Origin: Halorhabdus salina
Lineage (GTDB): Archaea > Halobacteriota > Halobacteria > Halobacteriales > Haloarculaceae
DNA: 64,000 nucleotides
Reading direction: 5' to 3'
NCBI RefSeq assembly: GCF_013839425.1
Contig: NZ_JACDNP010000001.1
Coordinates: 310,001-374,000 of the forward strand
The notes beneath the pieces were generated by a model that was not told where the DNA came from, searched no databases, and saw only the letters and a program-made list of their open reading frames with translations. Below, one piece after another: positions 16,371 to 25,527 of this stretch (within the stretch, counting starts at the first letter, position 1; every line of letters starts with the position of its first letter). Both the position numbers and the translations under genes were made by a program.

Positions 16371-17735
16371 TCAATACTTCGGATCGGCACCCGTGGTCGC
16401 GTAGACTCGATCGAGAATGGCATCCCGTTGGTCCATCCAGTCGTCGAACGCCTCGGGCGAGTCGGGATAGGCTTCGTAGTGATCGAGCAGGTCGTCGGCG
16501 TGTCCCTTCGTTCGATAGAGATCGATGATTGTCCCCCAGTGACCGAAGCTCTTCAGGGCCGTCTTGAGCTTGAGCGACAGTGTGAGATCCGCAGAGCCGG
16601 AGTACAGGGCTTCGGAGAGCGCACTGACGGGCAACCGGGCGAGCAGGCCCATCAGATCGTCGATGTCGTAGGCTGTCGTGAAGATGTTGTAGACGTCAAG
16701 GGCCGCGTAGCGTGCCCCGAAGTGGTCCATCACGCGCTCGTTGTACTCCCAGAGTGCGGCTTCACTGACGTCGCCGTCCTCGATCGCCTCAACCGCCTGT
16801 TCGGCGGCATACTGGCCGGCGTAGGCAGCGCCCGCGATGCCACCGCCCGTGGTGGGATTGACGTGCCCGGCGGCGTCGCCGACCGCCATAAATCCGGGCG
16901 CGACCGCCGAGTCGTAGGGCCGGCGGGTCGGCAGTGCGGCCCCGAGTTTGTCCTCGACAGTTGCGCCCTCGAATTCCTCGCGTTCCCGGAGATCGCGTTT
17001 GAGCGCGTCGACGAGTTCCATCGGATCTTCGTTCATCTGAAAGCCCAGGCCGGCGTTGATCTCGGTGTCCGTCCGCGGGAAATACCAGAGATAGCCAGCC
17101 GAGCGCTCGGTCGGTTTGAACACCAGGGCATCGTCCCACTCGACCGGCTCCTCGACTTCGACGACCTCACGATAGGCCGAACAGAACTGCGAATACGTGA
17201 CGTTCGTGTCAAAAGTCGCCTCGCTCAGATCGGCCTCGTCCTGGAGGGTCGACAGCGCCCCGGCGGCGTCGATCACCACGTCGGCCTCGTAGGTCTTGGA
17301 CTCGCCGTCCTGTACGGCCTCAAGGCCATCGATTTTGCCGTTCTGGACGACGTCTTTGACGACCGTATCGAAGTGGATATCGACGCCCGCATCCTGGGCA
17401 CCGTCGATGAGTCGACGACCGTACTCAAAGCGATCGATGACGGCGAGTTCGCCTGGAATCGGAATCTCCAGGACCGTATCCTCCTCGGGGATTTCGAATC
17501 GGCCGTGATCGACGCCCGTGTTCGTGAACGCGGGTTCGATCTGTTCGCGCGGGATCGCCTCGGGGAACTCACTCGCGCCTTTCAAGGCGTCGCCACAGGC
17601 GATGTGCCCGGCTTCCTCGGCGGGCTTCCGTTCGAGTATCGCCACGTCCAGTCCCCTGTTGGCAACTGTCGCCGCGGCATAACAACCGGCCGTCCCGGCC
17701 CCGGCGACGACGACGTCGTACTCGGCAGTGGTCAT
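16371..17735 (-). CDS. Geranylgeranyl reductase-family FAD protein
   Basis: A 454-residue flavoprotein with an N-terminal FAD motif (VVVAGAGTAGCYAAATVANRG, ~8-28), the family's ACGDALKGA block (~47-55), and GFMAVGDAAGHVNPTTGGGI (~285-304), diagnostic of geranylgeranyl reductases. In archaea these saturate the isoprenoid chains of membrane lipids (digeranylgeranylglycerophospholipid reductase) or of menaquinone. Haloarchaea carry several paralogues and this sequence alone does not decide which substrate. The divergent ferredoxin at 17854 is a plausible electron donor by position. The ATG at 17735 gives the expected short lead into the FAD motif. Confidence 0.88.
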   Translation of the reverse strand: MTTAEYDVVVAGAGTAGCYAAATVANRGLDVAILERKPAEEAGHIACGDALKGASEFPEAIPREQIEPAFTNTGVDHGRFEIPEEDTVLEIPIPGELAVIDRFEYGRRLIDGAQDAGVDIHFDTVVKDVVQNGKIDGLEAVQDGESKTYEADVVIDAAGALSTLQDEADLSEATFDTNVTYSQFCSAYREVVEVEEPVEWDDALVFKPTERSAGYLWYFPRTDTEINAGLGFQMNEDPMELVDALKRDLREREEFEGATVEDKLGAALPTRRPYDSAVAPGFMAVGDAAGHVNPTTGGGIAGAAYAGQYAAEQAVEAIEDGDVSEAALWEYNERVMDHFGARYAALDVYNIFTTAYDIDDLMGLLARLPVSALSEALYSGSADLTLSLKLKTALKSFGHWGTIIDLYRTKGHADDLLDHYEAYPDSPEAFDDWMDQRDAILDRVYATTGADPKY

Positions 17736-17853
17736 GCACCCCGCTCAACACCGAGCGGGGTTAATTCTTTGCGCTTGCAACCCGATGCTGTCTGCCCCGA
17801 TGCGTCATCACGGTGAATAAAGAGTTTTGTCGAGGTCATACCTACGAGTGGCC

Positions 17854-18192
17854 ATGACCGAGTATACCGTGGAGTTCGTGGGGACGGGCGAAACTATCGA
17901 GGTCGCAGACACGGACACGATCTTGAGCCGCTGTCTCGATGAAGGGGTCGCCCAAGAGTACTCCTGTCGGGTCGGGATGTGTCTGGCCTGTACCGCCGAG
18001 ATCGTCGAGGGCGAAGTCACCCAGCCAGCCGCCCGTGGCCTGACCGACGAAGAGAAAGAAACCTACGCACTGACTTGCATGGCACGCCCGAAATCGGACC
18101 TGAAACTCGATCGCGGAAAATACCCCCCAAGCATCGAAGACGACGCGGCGGTCGAGGCAGGCACAGACGAGGAAGCACCAGCCGACGATTGA
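17854..18192 (+). CDS. Plant-type [2Fe-2S] ferredoxin
   Basis: A 112-residue electron carrier beginning MTEYTVEFVGTGETIEV. Cluster ligands C38, C43, C46 and C75 (SCRVGMCLACTAEI, then LTCMARP) fit the C-x4-C-x2-C-x~29-C pattern. A C-terminal acidic tail (~90-112, TDEEAPADD) is present, but not the long N-terminal acidic insert of the main halophilic ferredoxin, so this is a secondary ferredoxin. Divergent from the geranylgeranyl reductase gene (118 bp). Upstream in-frame codons could add nine residues (MSRSYLRVA), but the ATG at 17854 gives the normal N-terminus. Confidence 0.9.
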   Translation: MTEYTVEFVGTGETIEVADTDTILSRCLDEGVAQEYSCRVGMCLACTAEIVEGEVTQPAARGLTDEEKETYALTCMARPKSDLKLDRGKYPPSIEDDAAVEAGTDEEAPADD

Positions 18193-18222
18193 TCGGGACG
18201 GTACCACCGCACCGCGGTCCGG

Positions 18223-19623
18223 TCACTCTAGTTTTGCGGCAGTGTCGCGGACGAGTCCGTCGATGAGTTCCGGCGTCGTGGGATGGTACGCCCGATCCGG
18301 AATCTCCCTGACGTCCAGTTCCATTTCGACGGCCAGTTGCATCGTCTTTGCCATCACGTCGGCGTGGTAGTGCAGGCCCTGGTATCCGAGGACCGTCCCG
18401 TCTGTCCCGACGACGAGGCGTGCGAGGCCATCGGCGACGTTTTTGGTCTTGAAGACACCGTCACTGGAGGCATCCCGCGTCGCAGTGACGAAGTCCAGAC
18501 CGGCGGCGTCGGCCGACTCGACCGAGTGCCCGACCCGAGCAAACGGCAGCACGCCGAGCCCCGAGAAGATGACGTGGTGATGGACGTTCTCGTAGGTCTC
18601 CAGGGACTCGCCTGCACGGTGTCGCCGGATGTTCTCAGCCGCCGTGAAGCCCTCTTCTTTGGCGACGTGGAGGATCGGCTCCCGGCCGTTGACGTCCCCG
18701 ACGACGAAGACGCGATCGTCGCCGACAGCCTGCATCGTGTCTCGAACCCAGCCGTCGTCCGGTTCGAGTGCAGTGTGCTCGATGCCAAGCCGGTCGATGG
18801 CCGGTTCCCGGCCAGTGAAAACGTACAGATCGTCGGCCTCGAACGTCCGCGTCTCGCCGTCGGTTTCGACATCCATGCGAATGCCCCCGTCGGCCGTCTG
18901 TTCGACCGCCGTAGCGTCGGCGTCGACCAGCAGGTCGGCGTCGAAGTGCTCGCGATAGTAGGCAAGCAACTCCTCGCCGAAGGGCTCGTCCGCTTCGCGG
19001 AGAACATCCGGGAGCGCTTCGATGACGGTGAGATCCATATCGGCAGCCTCAGTCAAATATGGGATCAGTTCCAGGCCGATGTATCCCAGTCCGAGAGCAA
19101 TCCCTGAATCAGGGAAGTCAGTGCTGTCGAGTACCTCAGCACTCGTCTGGACGGGCACGTCGTCGATACCCGGGATCGGTGGGATCGCCACGTTCGAGCC
19201 GGTCGCGATCACGACGTAATCTGGTTCGATCCGTCGCCCGTCGACCTCGAGGACGCGATCGTCGACGAAGCGGGCGGTGTCGTGGATGAACTCGACGTTG
19301 TCACGTTCAGCGAGTTCAGCGATGGAGTCCCGGCGGTGCTGTGCCCAGCTCGAGGTGTGCTCGTTCTTCCGCTCGACGACAGCCTCCAGGTCGACGTCGG
19401 GTACGTCCCCGACCAGGCGCGGGTCGTCCTGGGCGGCAAAGCGGTGTTCAGCCGCCGAGAGGACCTCTTTGGAGGGCATACAACCGCGGAGAATACAGAG
19501 CCCGCCACCCGGGTCGCCGTCGTCGATCAGCGTCAGTTCGACGTCAGGGTCCGCAGCCAGTTCGCCGGCCACGGCAGAGCCGGCGCTGCCGTACGCGCCG
19601 AGGACTGCCACGTGTGTGGTCAT
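18223..19623 (-). CDS. Lipoamide dehydrogenase/mercuric reductase-like flavoprotein
   Basis: A 466-residue pyridine-nucleotide-disulfide oxidoreductase. FAD-binding N-terminus MTTHVAVLGAYGSAGSAV, redox pair C43/C48 in GGLCILRGCMPSKE, NAD(P) motif GLGYIGLELIPYLTEA (~178-193), second FAD motif RVFVVGDVNG (~305-314) and C-terminal HPTTPE carrying the catalytic His-Glu pair. The glycine motif GAYGSAG departs from the usual GxGxxG in its third position. No 2-oxoacid dehydrogenase E1/E2 genes adjoin, so its disulfide substrate is unknown. The frame extends 19 codons upstream; ATG 19623 was taken because the flavin motif starts immediately after. Confidence 0.85.
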   Translation of the reverse strand: MTTHVAVLGAYGSAGSAVAGELAADPDVELTLIDDGDPGGGLCILRGCMPSKEVLSAAEHRFAAQDDPRLVGDVPDVDLEAVVERKNEHTSSWAQHRRDSIAELAERDNVEFIHDTARFVDDRVLEVDGRRIEPDYVVIATGSNVAIPPIPGIDDVPVQTSAEVLDSTDFPDSGIALGLGYIGLELIPYLTEAADMDLTVIEALPDVLREADEPFGEELLAYYREHFDADLLVDADATAVEQTADGGIRMDVETDGETRTFEADDLYVFTGREPAIDRLGIEHTALEPDDGWVRDTMQAVGDDRVFVVGDVNGREPILHVAKEEGFTAAENIRRHRAGESLETYENVHHHVIFSGLGVLPFARVGHSVESADAAGLDFVTATRDASSDGVFKTKNVADGLARLVVGTDGTVLGYQGLHYHADVMAKTMQLAVEMELDVREIPDRAYHPTTPELIDGLVRDTAAKLE

Positions 19624-19838
19624 ACGTGAACACGGGCTGGCGCGAAGAAAAACCGTTTGGACCGTGCCAATCACCACCACTCGCCACGACCGTCAAAAAT
19701 CTGCCAGCGCCTGACTCGCTGGACATCCTGTAGCAGTGACCGAAAGGACAGGCCATATATGCCCCGGGTCCGTACTTATGGGTGATCACTGGTGTCACTC
19801 GTTCGGCCCGCGAGATGGCCCCGTCACCGCCCCAAACT

Positions 19839-20420
19839 ATGACGAGCCGCGTATACAGACTCCATTCGACGCTCGAATTGCCCCTCGAAGATGTCTACGA
19901 TCACTTCGACGACCCGGACTTACCGGCCGAAATCGAAGACGTAGACATCACCCGACGGAACAACACACTCATCTTGAGTGCCGTCGCTACCGATGGCGAC
20001 ATCAGCAAATACACGCCGACAGCCCAGTTGAAGGCCAGCGTGACCGAAAACCGCGTCTACGAAGAGGAACCCGAGCCACCCCACGGCGGCGGTGGTGGTG
20101 GCCAGTGGGGTGCACTCACCGAAGAGGAAGAAGAAGAGATCGAATCCGAACTCGTCGAGTACGCCTGTTTCAAAGGCGATCGGGAGACTGTCCTGCAGAA
20201 CACGAGTGTACAGTTCCCGATGTTCAAGGTCCTCTGTGACATTGCCGAAATCGCAGAGAAAGGAACCTTGACCGCGATCATTGCGATCGACGGCGATCTG
20301 GAGGCCGTCCAGATCGTCGACGGCGAGCGCCGACCGGCCTCGATCGGCGTCACCGAAGACCCCGCCGACGACCGGGGCGAAGACGGCGTCGACTGGCGGG
20401 ACAACGATTTTATTGCCTAA
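19839..20420 (+). CDS. Haloarchaeal conserved protein of unknown function
   Basis: A 193-residue acidic protein (MTSRVYRLHSTLELPLEDVY). The N-terminal ~70 residues alternate strands and helices (ITRRNNTLILSAVATDGDIS, KYTPTAQLKASVTENRVYEE), followed by a glycine-rich linker (HGGGGGGQWG) and an acidic run (EEEEEEIESELVEYACFKGD). The family is familiar from haloarchaeal genomes but has no known function; nothing here suggests a catalytic site. The ATG at 19839 was preferred over an in-frame upstream start at 19782 because conservation begins at TSRVYRLHS. Followed 63 bp later by the PAPS-reductase-family gene. Confidence 0.75.
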   Translation: MTSRVYRLHSTLELPLEDVYDHFDDPDLPAEIEDVDITRRNNTLILSAVATDGDISKYTPTAQLKASVTENRVYEEEPEPPHGGGGGGQWGALTEEEEEEIESELVEYACFKGDRETVLQNTSVQFPMFKVLCDIAEIAEKGTLTAIIAIDGDLEAVQIVDGERRPASIGVTEDPADDRGEDGVDWRDNDFIA

Positions 20421-20483
20421 CGGGCGATTCGCCAGCGGCGTTCGAAAGACTCAACTGCAGAGTAATTATATCTAATTACACAC

Positions 20484-21461
20484 ATGGTGAGCGAAGTCAA
20501 CTTCCCCGAGTACCTCGACGTTGACTATACCGACGGCGACGGTGAGGAACTCTCGGACTATCCGAGCACCGAACACAAGATCGAAAAGGCCATCGAAGTC
20601 ACGAAGGAGGGCCTCGAACAGTACGACAACCCCGTCGTGATGTGGACCGGCGGGAAAGACTCGACGCTGACGCTTTACTTCGTCAAGGAGGTCGCCGACC
20701 GCTTCGACCTGGAGGTCCCGCCGGTCGTGTTCATCGACCACTACCAGCACTTCGATGAACTCATCGACTTCTGTAAGCACTGGGCCGATGAATGGGACCT
20801 CGAAGTCATCTGGGCGCGGAACACGGACGTCGGCGACTACGTGGACGAGAACGGTCTCGAACCGGGCGATGACATCCCCGTTGACGCCCTCAGCGAGCAC
20901 AACCAGCACCACATCCGGAATATCCTCGAATACGAAGAGGACACCTTCCCGTTCCTGCTTGACACCTACGTCGGCAACCACCTGCTGAAAACCGTCGCGC
21001 TGAACGACGCTATCGAGGAGTACGACGTCGACGGGATTCTCAGCGGTGTCCGGTGGGACGAACAGGAGGCCCGCGCCGACGAGACGTTCTTCTCACCGCG
21101 ACACGACCCCGATATCTACCCACCCCACGACCGGATCCAGCCGATCCTCCAGTTCGGCGAACCGGACGTCTGGGAGACGTTCTGGAACTTCGTCGTCCCG
21201 GATACCGTCGAGGACTTCCCTGAAGAGGGGTACGTCCCGCAGGGTCAGGATGACCTGCCAGCGGACATCGAGAAAGAGGACGTGCCGGTCAGTCCCAAGT
21301 ACTTCGCCGGCTTCCGGTCGCTGGGTAGCGAAGTCAGCACTGACAAGTCCGCCGAGGAGCCCGCCTGGCTGCAGGACATGGCCAACACGACCGAGCGCGC
21401 CGGCCGCGCCCAGGACAAAGAAGACCTGATGGAGCGCCTGCGCGACCTGGGCTACATGTAA
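20484..21461 (+). CDS. Phosphoadenosine phosphosulfate reductase-family protein
   Basis: A 325-residue protein of the ATP-pyrophosphatase/PAPS reductase superfamily. The PP-loop VVMWTGGKDSTLTLYF lies at ~51-66, followed by FIDHYQHFDELIDFC and a GVRWDEQEARADE segment typical of the sulfate-reduction family. The C-terminal ~100 residues (FAGFRSLGSEVSTDKSAEEP) replace the usual redox CxxC end, so true PAPS or APS reduction is uncertain; a sulfur-transfer or adenylation role is an alternative. An AT-rich box (20464-20478) sits unusually close to the ATG, only ~15 nt away. Confidence 0.78.
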   Translation: MVSEVNFPEYLDVDYTDGDGEELSDYPSTEHKIEKAIEVTKEGLEQYDNPVVMWTGGKDSTLTLYFVKEVADRFDLEVPPVVFIDHYQHFDELIDFCKHWADEWDLEVIWARNTDVGDYVDENGLEPGDDIPVDALSEHNQHHIRNILEYEEDTFPFLLDTYVGNHLLKTVALNDAIEEYDVDGILSGVRWDEQEARADETFFSPRHDPDIYPPHDRIQPILQFGEPDVWETFWNFVVPDTVEDFPEEGYVPQGQDDLPADIEKEDVPVSPKYFAGFRSLGSEVSTDKSAEEPAWLQDMANTTERAGRAQDKEDLMERLRDLGYM

Positions 21462-21491
21462 GAGGGACCTTGTTTCGCCTCCGGTATTCTC

Positions 21492-21554
21492 GGCCCGCGT
21501 AGCGGGCCTGTGGTACCATCGGGCGAAAAATCCGGACGCGGCCGCCGCGTCCGG
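21492..21554. terminator. Two strong hairpins between convergent genes
   Basis: GGCCCGC(21492-21498)/GCGGGCC(21502-21508) has a 3-nt loop. CCGGACGCGG(21532-21541)/CCGCGTCCGG(21545-21554) is a perfect 10-bp stem with a 3-nt loop, preceded by GAAAAAT. They sit just after the PAPS-reductase-family gene and before the end of the convergent regulator gene. A transcription barrier for both strands is the simplest reading; there is no long T-run. Confidence 0.45.
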
Positions 21555-21670
21555 CCAAGCGCGCTCACTGTTCGCGGCTCCAGCGCTCTCGTTGGAGAAT
21601 CGCCACTTCATTCGATCCTCCCACAGGTATCAAGTTGCCCACCGGACAGCGATCCATGTCGCCACGCGCG

Positions 21671-22549
21671 TCAAGGGGTCGACTGCCGGGGTTCGACGAG
21701 CGCCGTCTCGATGACTGTGCCTGACCCAGAAAGCGTCACGTCAAGGCGATCGGTATCCCGCTCGATGTGGACGATTATCCGGAGCGGTTCGGTCGCTTCG
21801 ACCGAAACGCTGTCGTCGCCCAGACAGAACGAAAGCGTCCAGAACGGCACCTGGTCGATATCGATCCCGTGATCTGCCAGGAACGCAACGACGGCTGGAT
21901 CGTCCAGCAACCGCAGGCCAACGGGCGTCCCGATTTCGACCCGACAATGTTGGCAGACGCTGATCGTCGCGACATCGAGGTACCAGTCGGGATCGAGCGT
22001 CACGTGGGTCTTCATCCGGCCACTGCAATGGGGACAAACGCCGGAGGCTGCCAGTGTGAAATCTCGCCAGAGCTGTCGTGAATACGCCAGAAACAACTCT
22101 TCTGGATCACGGGATGCCAGCCCACGTGGCGGAAAGTATCCGTAGTGGACGACAACCGAACACGCGGGACAACTGATCTCGATGTGTCCGTCCTCGTAAC
22201 TCGCCCGGAGAGACGCGCCACAGTCCGGGCACGGCGTCTCGAGGTCGCGTTCGATCGGGGACGGTGGTTCGCCAAAGCGTTCGTCAAAAAGGATATCCAT
22301 CGCGCGCCCACCGGCTGGCCGAAGGCGATACTGCTCGTCGTCCTTCCTGACGAACCGACCCAGGAGTTGAGCGAGGTGATAGTTGAATCGACCGCTGTCG
22401 TCGAAATCGGCTGCCGACTGCAGTCCAGCAAACGAGAGTGGCTGCTCGTTCCACAGCGCAAGCAAGATCGCGATACGGTTCTCGTCGGCAAGCGTGCCAA
22501 ATGCGTCGGCGGCCCGATCGACAGTCATTGAGACCGCGTCGTCGACCAT
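21671..22549 (-). CDS. ArsR-type winged-helix regulator with zinc-ribbon C-terminal domain
   Basis: A 292-residue haloarchaeal regulator. The N-terminal wHTH (~10-85: AADAFGTLADENRIAILLAL, DDSGRFNYHLAQLLGRFVRK) is ArsR-like. The remainder holds two zinc-ribbon cysteine sets (C-P-D-C/C-P-A-C near 107-131 and C-P-H-C/C-Q-H-C near 172-199) and a C-terminal beta domain, as in many haloarchaeal regulators of unknown ligand. It faces away from the GH13 gene (starts 228 bp apart, divergent), making control of that gene possible but unproven. Confidence 0.8.
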   Translation of the reverse strand: MVDDAVSMTVDRAADAFGTLADENRIAILLALWNEQPLSFAGLQSAADFDDSGRFNYHLAQLLGRFVRKDDEQYRLRPAGGRAMDILFDERFGEPPSPIERDLETPCPDCGASLRASYEDGHIEISCPACSVVVHYGYFPPRGLASRDPEELFLAYSRQLWRDFTLAASGVCPHCSGRMKTHVTLDPDWYLDVATISVCQHCRVEIGTPVGLRLLDDPAVVAFLADHGIDIDQVPFWTLSFCLGDDSVSVEATEPLRIIVHIERDTDRLDVTLSGSGTVIETALVEPRQSTP

Positions 22550-22740
22550 GCCCAGGGTAACATCCGAAGCCCCCTGAATGTACCTTCCCGATTCCGAACA
22601 GAAAGAATCTTCACAACGTCCGCTGACAGCCCAACCGCTTTGGGGCCTGCGGGACGAATGGCTCGGTCACTCGGCCAACTAGCCGGTGAACGCCCCGCCT
22701 CACGCAAAGCGGTCAGCCACCGGACAGAAATATAATTCAG

Positions 22741-22750
22741 AATATATTTA
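22741..22750 (+). promoter_or_regulatory. TATA box of the GH13 gene
   Basis: AATATATTTA, inside a longer AT-rich stretch 22730-22752, lies ~31 nt (centre) before the ATG at 22778, as expected for a leaderless or very short-leader haloarchaeal transcript. It supports starting the gene at 22778 rather than at the in-frame alternative at 22751, which would fall directly beside the box. Confidence 0.55.
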
Positions 22751-22777
22751 TTGGCGTCCAGCGGTGACAGGACAGAC

Positions 22778-24853
22778 ATGCACCATCCAGGCCCACCGCG
22801 GTTCACGACCGTCGGCGACGCTGTTGAACTGGCCCCGCGAGACCCGGATCCGGACGGGTCATACGACTGGACCCTCATCGACACACCTATCGAGAGTGAA
22901 ACGACAGTCGACGACGGCGCAGTCGAGTACTTGCGACCGGACGTACCGGGCGTCTACCGTATCGAACTCGAGGCGCCCGACGACACTCACCAGCTGACAG
23001 TCCGGGCGTTTCCGGACGAACGGCAGCCTGCCTGCTTCGAGATATCGATCGATGACTTCGAGACACCAGCCGACGAGATCGATCGGGTCGGCGTCATCGG
23101 CTTGTTCAACGACCACCTTCGGGGGCGTGACGAGGCGGTCCGCGAGGGAGACACTTACGTCTTCGAGGCCCAGCTCGAGCCGGGGATCTACAACTGTACG
23201 TTCATCGTCAACGACGGCGAAGAACACGTCCATCGGGAATTCACTGTCGCCGGGCCGGGACGGCCACGGATTTCACTCGATGCGACTCGGGACGGCGAAG
23301 TAATCCGCATCGACGCTGACGGACGCCCGCCGGCAGACAGTCCGGCCGAGGCGGGCGATCTCGACGTTACGTTCTGCCTCGACGACCGCGCCGACCTCGA
23401 CGAGAGCGCCCTCGAAATTGACGGCCAGACAGCCAGGCTACCGGCCAGTGCGATCGACGATCCGGTCCACGTTCACGCCGTGGCGCTCGACCAACGCCAC
23501 AGCGTCAGAGACACGGTAGTCGTCGGTAACGGAGGAGACGATATCTCCCACCCCAACGAGCCGCCCGCCTGGGTCGAGACCGCGACAATCTACGAGATCT
23601 ACGTGCGATCTTTCGCTGGAGAACGCGTCCAGACGACGTTTTCCGCCCTCGAACGCCGGCTGCCGTACATCGAATCACTCGGTGTGAATACCGTCTGGCT
23701 CACGCCAATCCTGGCCTCACCCACGGAACACGGGTATCACACCACGAACTTCTTCGAAGTGGCAACGGACCTTGGAACCCGCGAAGAGTTCGAGTCGTTC
23801 GTCGCTGCCTGCCACGAGCGAGATATCAAGGTCGTGTTCGATCTCGTGATCAATCACGCCGATCACGAACACCCGGCGTTCACACAGAGCGCGGCCGGAG
23901 TCTCCGCGTTCCGTGACTGGTTCGTCTGGAACGAGCGCGCTGAACCGGACGAGGATCGCTCGCGTGGGCCAGGGCCCAGCGACATGCGCGCCCAACGGTA
24001 CTTCAACTGGAGCCACATTCCAAACTTCAACTACGACGAACCAGCGGTCCGATCGTTCTTACTCGATGTCGTCGAAGAGTGGGCACCGGTCGTCGACGGC
24101 TTCCGGTGTGACGTCGCCTGGGGCGTTCCCCACGGCTTTTGGAAAGAAGTCCGCGAGCGCGTCCGCGATATTGATCCCGAATTCCTCCTGCTGGACGAGA
24201 CAGTACCAGTCCACGACCCGGACTATCACGATCTGGAGTTCGATCTTCACTACGGGACCCGTGTCTACGATACCCTCCGAAACATCGGGAGCGGTGACGC
24301 GCCGGCGAGGGCCCTCCTCGACGCCGTCGCGGACGCCGAACGCGCGGGGTTCCCAGATCAGGCCCCCCAGATGCGATACGTCGAGAATCACGACGAGGAT
24401 CGCTACCTCGCCGAGTACGGCCGCGATGCGCTGCGTGGGGCCGTCGCCGCGACGTTCACCATGCCGGGCGTACCGATGATCTATGCCGGACAGGAGCGCG
24501 GCATGACCGAATACCGAGGGCCGATCGAGTGGCAGTCCGGCGACACTGGGCTGACGAATGTCCACCGTCGACTCAGCGACACTCGCTCGGAAACGCCGGC
24601 GCTGGAATCTGGCACCCTCGAACAAATCGAGTACGACGCCGACACAGAACAAGCGGTCGCGTTCGCACGCGCGACTGATGACCAGCGCGTGATCGTCGCG
24701 CTCCACTTTGGACCAGGGACGGCGACAGTTAGACTCCCTGCGGGAATCGAAGCCACGGAGTTGGTCACCGGAGACACAGTCGAAGCGGCCCCGAAGGACG
24801 GTGGCGTGGCAGTTTCTGTCGACGATGTCGTCATCGTAGAGGCCCAGAGCTAA
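22778..24853 (+). CDS. Intracellular GH13 alpha-amylase-type glycosidase
   Basis: A 691-residue glycoside hydrolase. The first ~255 residues form beta-rich, starch-binding-like or immunoglobulin-like domains; a GH13 (beta/alpha)8 barrel begins at WVETATIYEIYVRSF (~265). All four GH13 regions are visible: DLVINH, GFRCDVA (nucleophile Asp ~445), LLLDET (acid/base Glu ~474) and VENHDED (Asp ~539). A C-terminal beta-domain (~590-691) follows. No signal peptide or Tat motif is present, so it probably acts on cytoplasmic alpha-glucans or imported maltodextrins (neopullulanase/cyclomaltodextrinase-like); product specificity cannot be assigned. Divergent from a wHTH regulator gene. Confidence 0.88.
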   Translation: MHHPGPPRFTTVGDAVELAPRDPDPDGSYDWTLIDTPIESETTVDDGAVEYLRPDVPGVYRIELEAPDDTHQLTVRAFPDERQPACFEISIDDFETPADEIDRVGVIGLFNDHLRGRDEAVREGDTYVFEAQLEPGIYNCTFIVNDGEEHVHREFTVAGPGRPRISLDATRDGEVIRIDADGRPPADSPAEAGDLDVTFCLDDRADLDESALEIDGQTARLPASAIDDPVHVHAVALDQRHSVRDTVVVGNGGDDISHPNEPPAWVETATIYEIYVRSFAGERVQTTFSALERRLPYIESLGVNTVWLTPILASPTEHGYHTTNFFEVATDLGTREEFESFVAACHERDIKVVFDLVINHADHEHPAFTQSAAGVSAFRDWFVWNERAEPDEDRSRGPGPSDMRAQRYFNWSHIPNFNYDEPAVRSFLLDVVEEWAPVVDGFRCDVAWGVPHGFWKEVRERVRDIDPEFLLLDETVPVHDPDYHDLEFDLHYGTRVYDTLRNIGSGDAPARALLDAVADAERAGFPDQAPQMRYVENHDEDRYLAEYGRDALRGAVAATFTMPGVPMIYAGQERGMTEYRGPIEWQSGDTGLTNVHRRLSDTRSETPALESGTLEQIEYDADTEQAVAFARATDDQRVIVALHFGPGTATVRLPAGIEATELVTGDTVEAAPKDGGVAVSVDDVVIVEAQS

Positions 24854-25089
24854 ATTATCGCGGTTGCCCACCAGTGTCGCCAGCCCCGTTAGAAACACCC
24901 GAAAAAGACGTGGGCCATGCAGATTGTTCGTCTTCGTTCGGGATGGAGGTCGCTCCGCAAAACTGTACGGGGTCGATCACGTGACCGAACAAAGGTGCCC
25001 GCCAGCTTCTGGTCTTGGCGACGCACGCCTCGTTGTGGTCGCGGTGCATCGCCTGGATGGCAGAGAGACGACGCTCGGCGAGTGAAATC

Positions 25090-25527
25090 CTATCGCTCTT
25101 CTGAGTCCAGCACGCGAATCTGATCGCCGCGAACAGTCACCGGAATCGGGACCGTCGCTTCGTAGAGTTCGACGGTGACCTGATCCTTGCCTTCGTCGAT
25201 CCGCTGGACCTGGGCCTTCTCTCCCTTGAACGGGCCGGCGACGAGTTCGACGATGTCGCTCTCGGCGATCCCTTCGACGTCCGGCTTCGGCGAGAGGAAG
25301 TGTTCGACCTCCTTGATCGAAGACTTCCCCTGCACGACGCCGTTGGCGTGTGGGATTTCGTCGAGGATCCGGTCGAACACCGAGGCGTCCTCGGCCTCAA
25401 CCATGACGTAGGAAGTCAACGAGTCCGGAGCGAGGGCGGCATGAACCGCTTCTTCCTCGCGGTTGATGATCATATCCGCGACGGTGCGTTCCTGGCTAGC
25501 GGTGGTCTTGACGGCGTAGATGCCCAT
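25090..25527 (-). CDS. spt5: Transcription elongation factor Spt5 (NusG family)
   Basis: A 145-residue archaeal Spt5: NGN domain (~1-85, MGIYAVKTTASQERTVADMI) that binds the RNA polymerase clamp, then a KOW domain (~95-135, IVELVAGPFKGEKAQVQRID). It increases processivity and, with ribosomal protein S10, can couple transcription to translation. The ATG overlaps the secE stop as TGATG, so both are translated from one message. The open frame extends far upstream over secE in another frame and was trimmed to this start. secE-spt5 is the conserved archaeal pairing. Confidence 0.95.
   Translation of the reverse strand: MGIYAVKTTASQERTVADMIINREEEAVHAALAPDSLTSYVMVEAEDASVFDRILDEIPHANGVVQGKSSIKEVEHFLSPKPDVEGIAESDIVELVAGPFKGEKAQVQRIDEGKDQVTVELYEATVPIPVTVRGDQIRVLDSEER

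Noticed and set aside
16428-17816. 462-codon plus-strand open frame antisense to the geranylgeranyl reductase gene
   Set aside because: It is the reverse-strand shadow of a strong coding sequence; its translation is Arg/Val-rich, lacks domains and is non-acidic.
20464-20478. AT-rich box before the PAPS-reductase-family gene as its TATA box
   Set aside because: It is only ~15 nt from the ATG, too close for a TATA element driving a leaderless start; it may still be part of another promoter.
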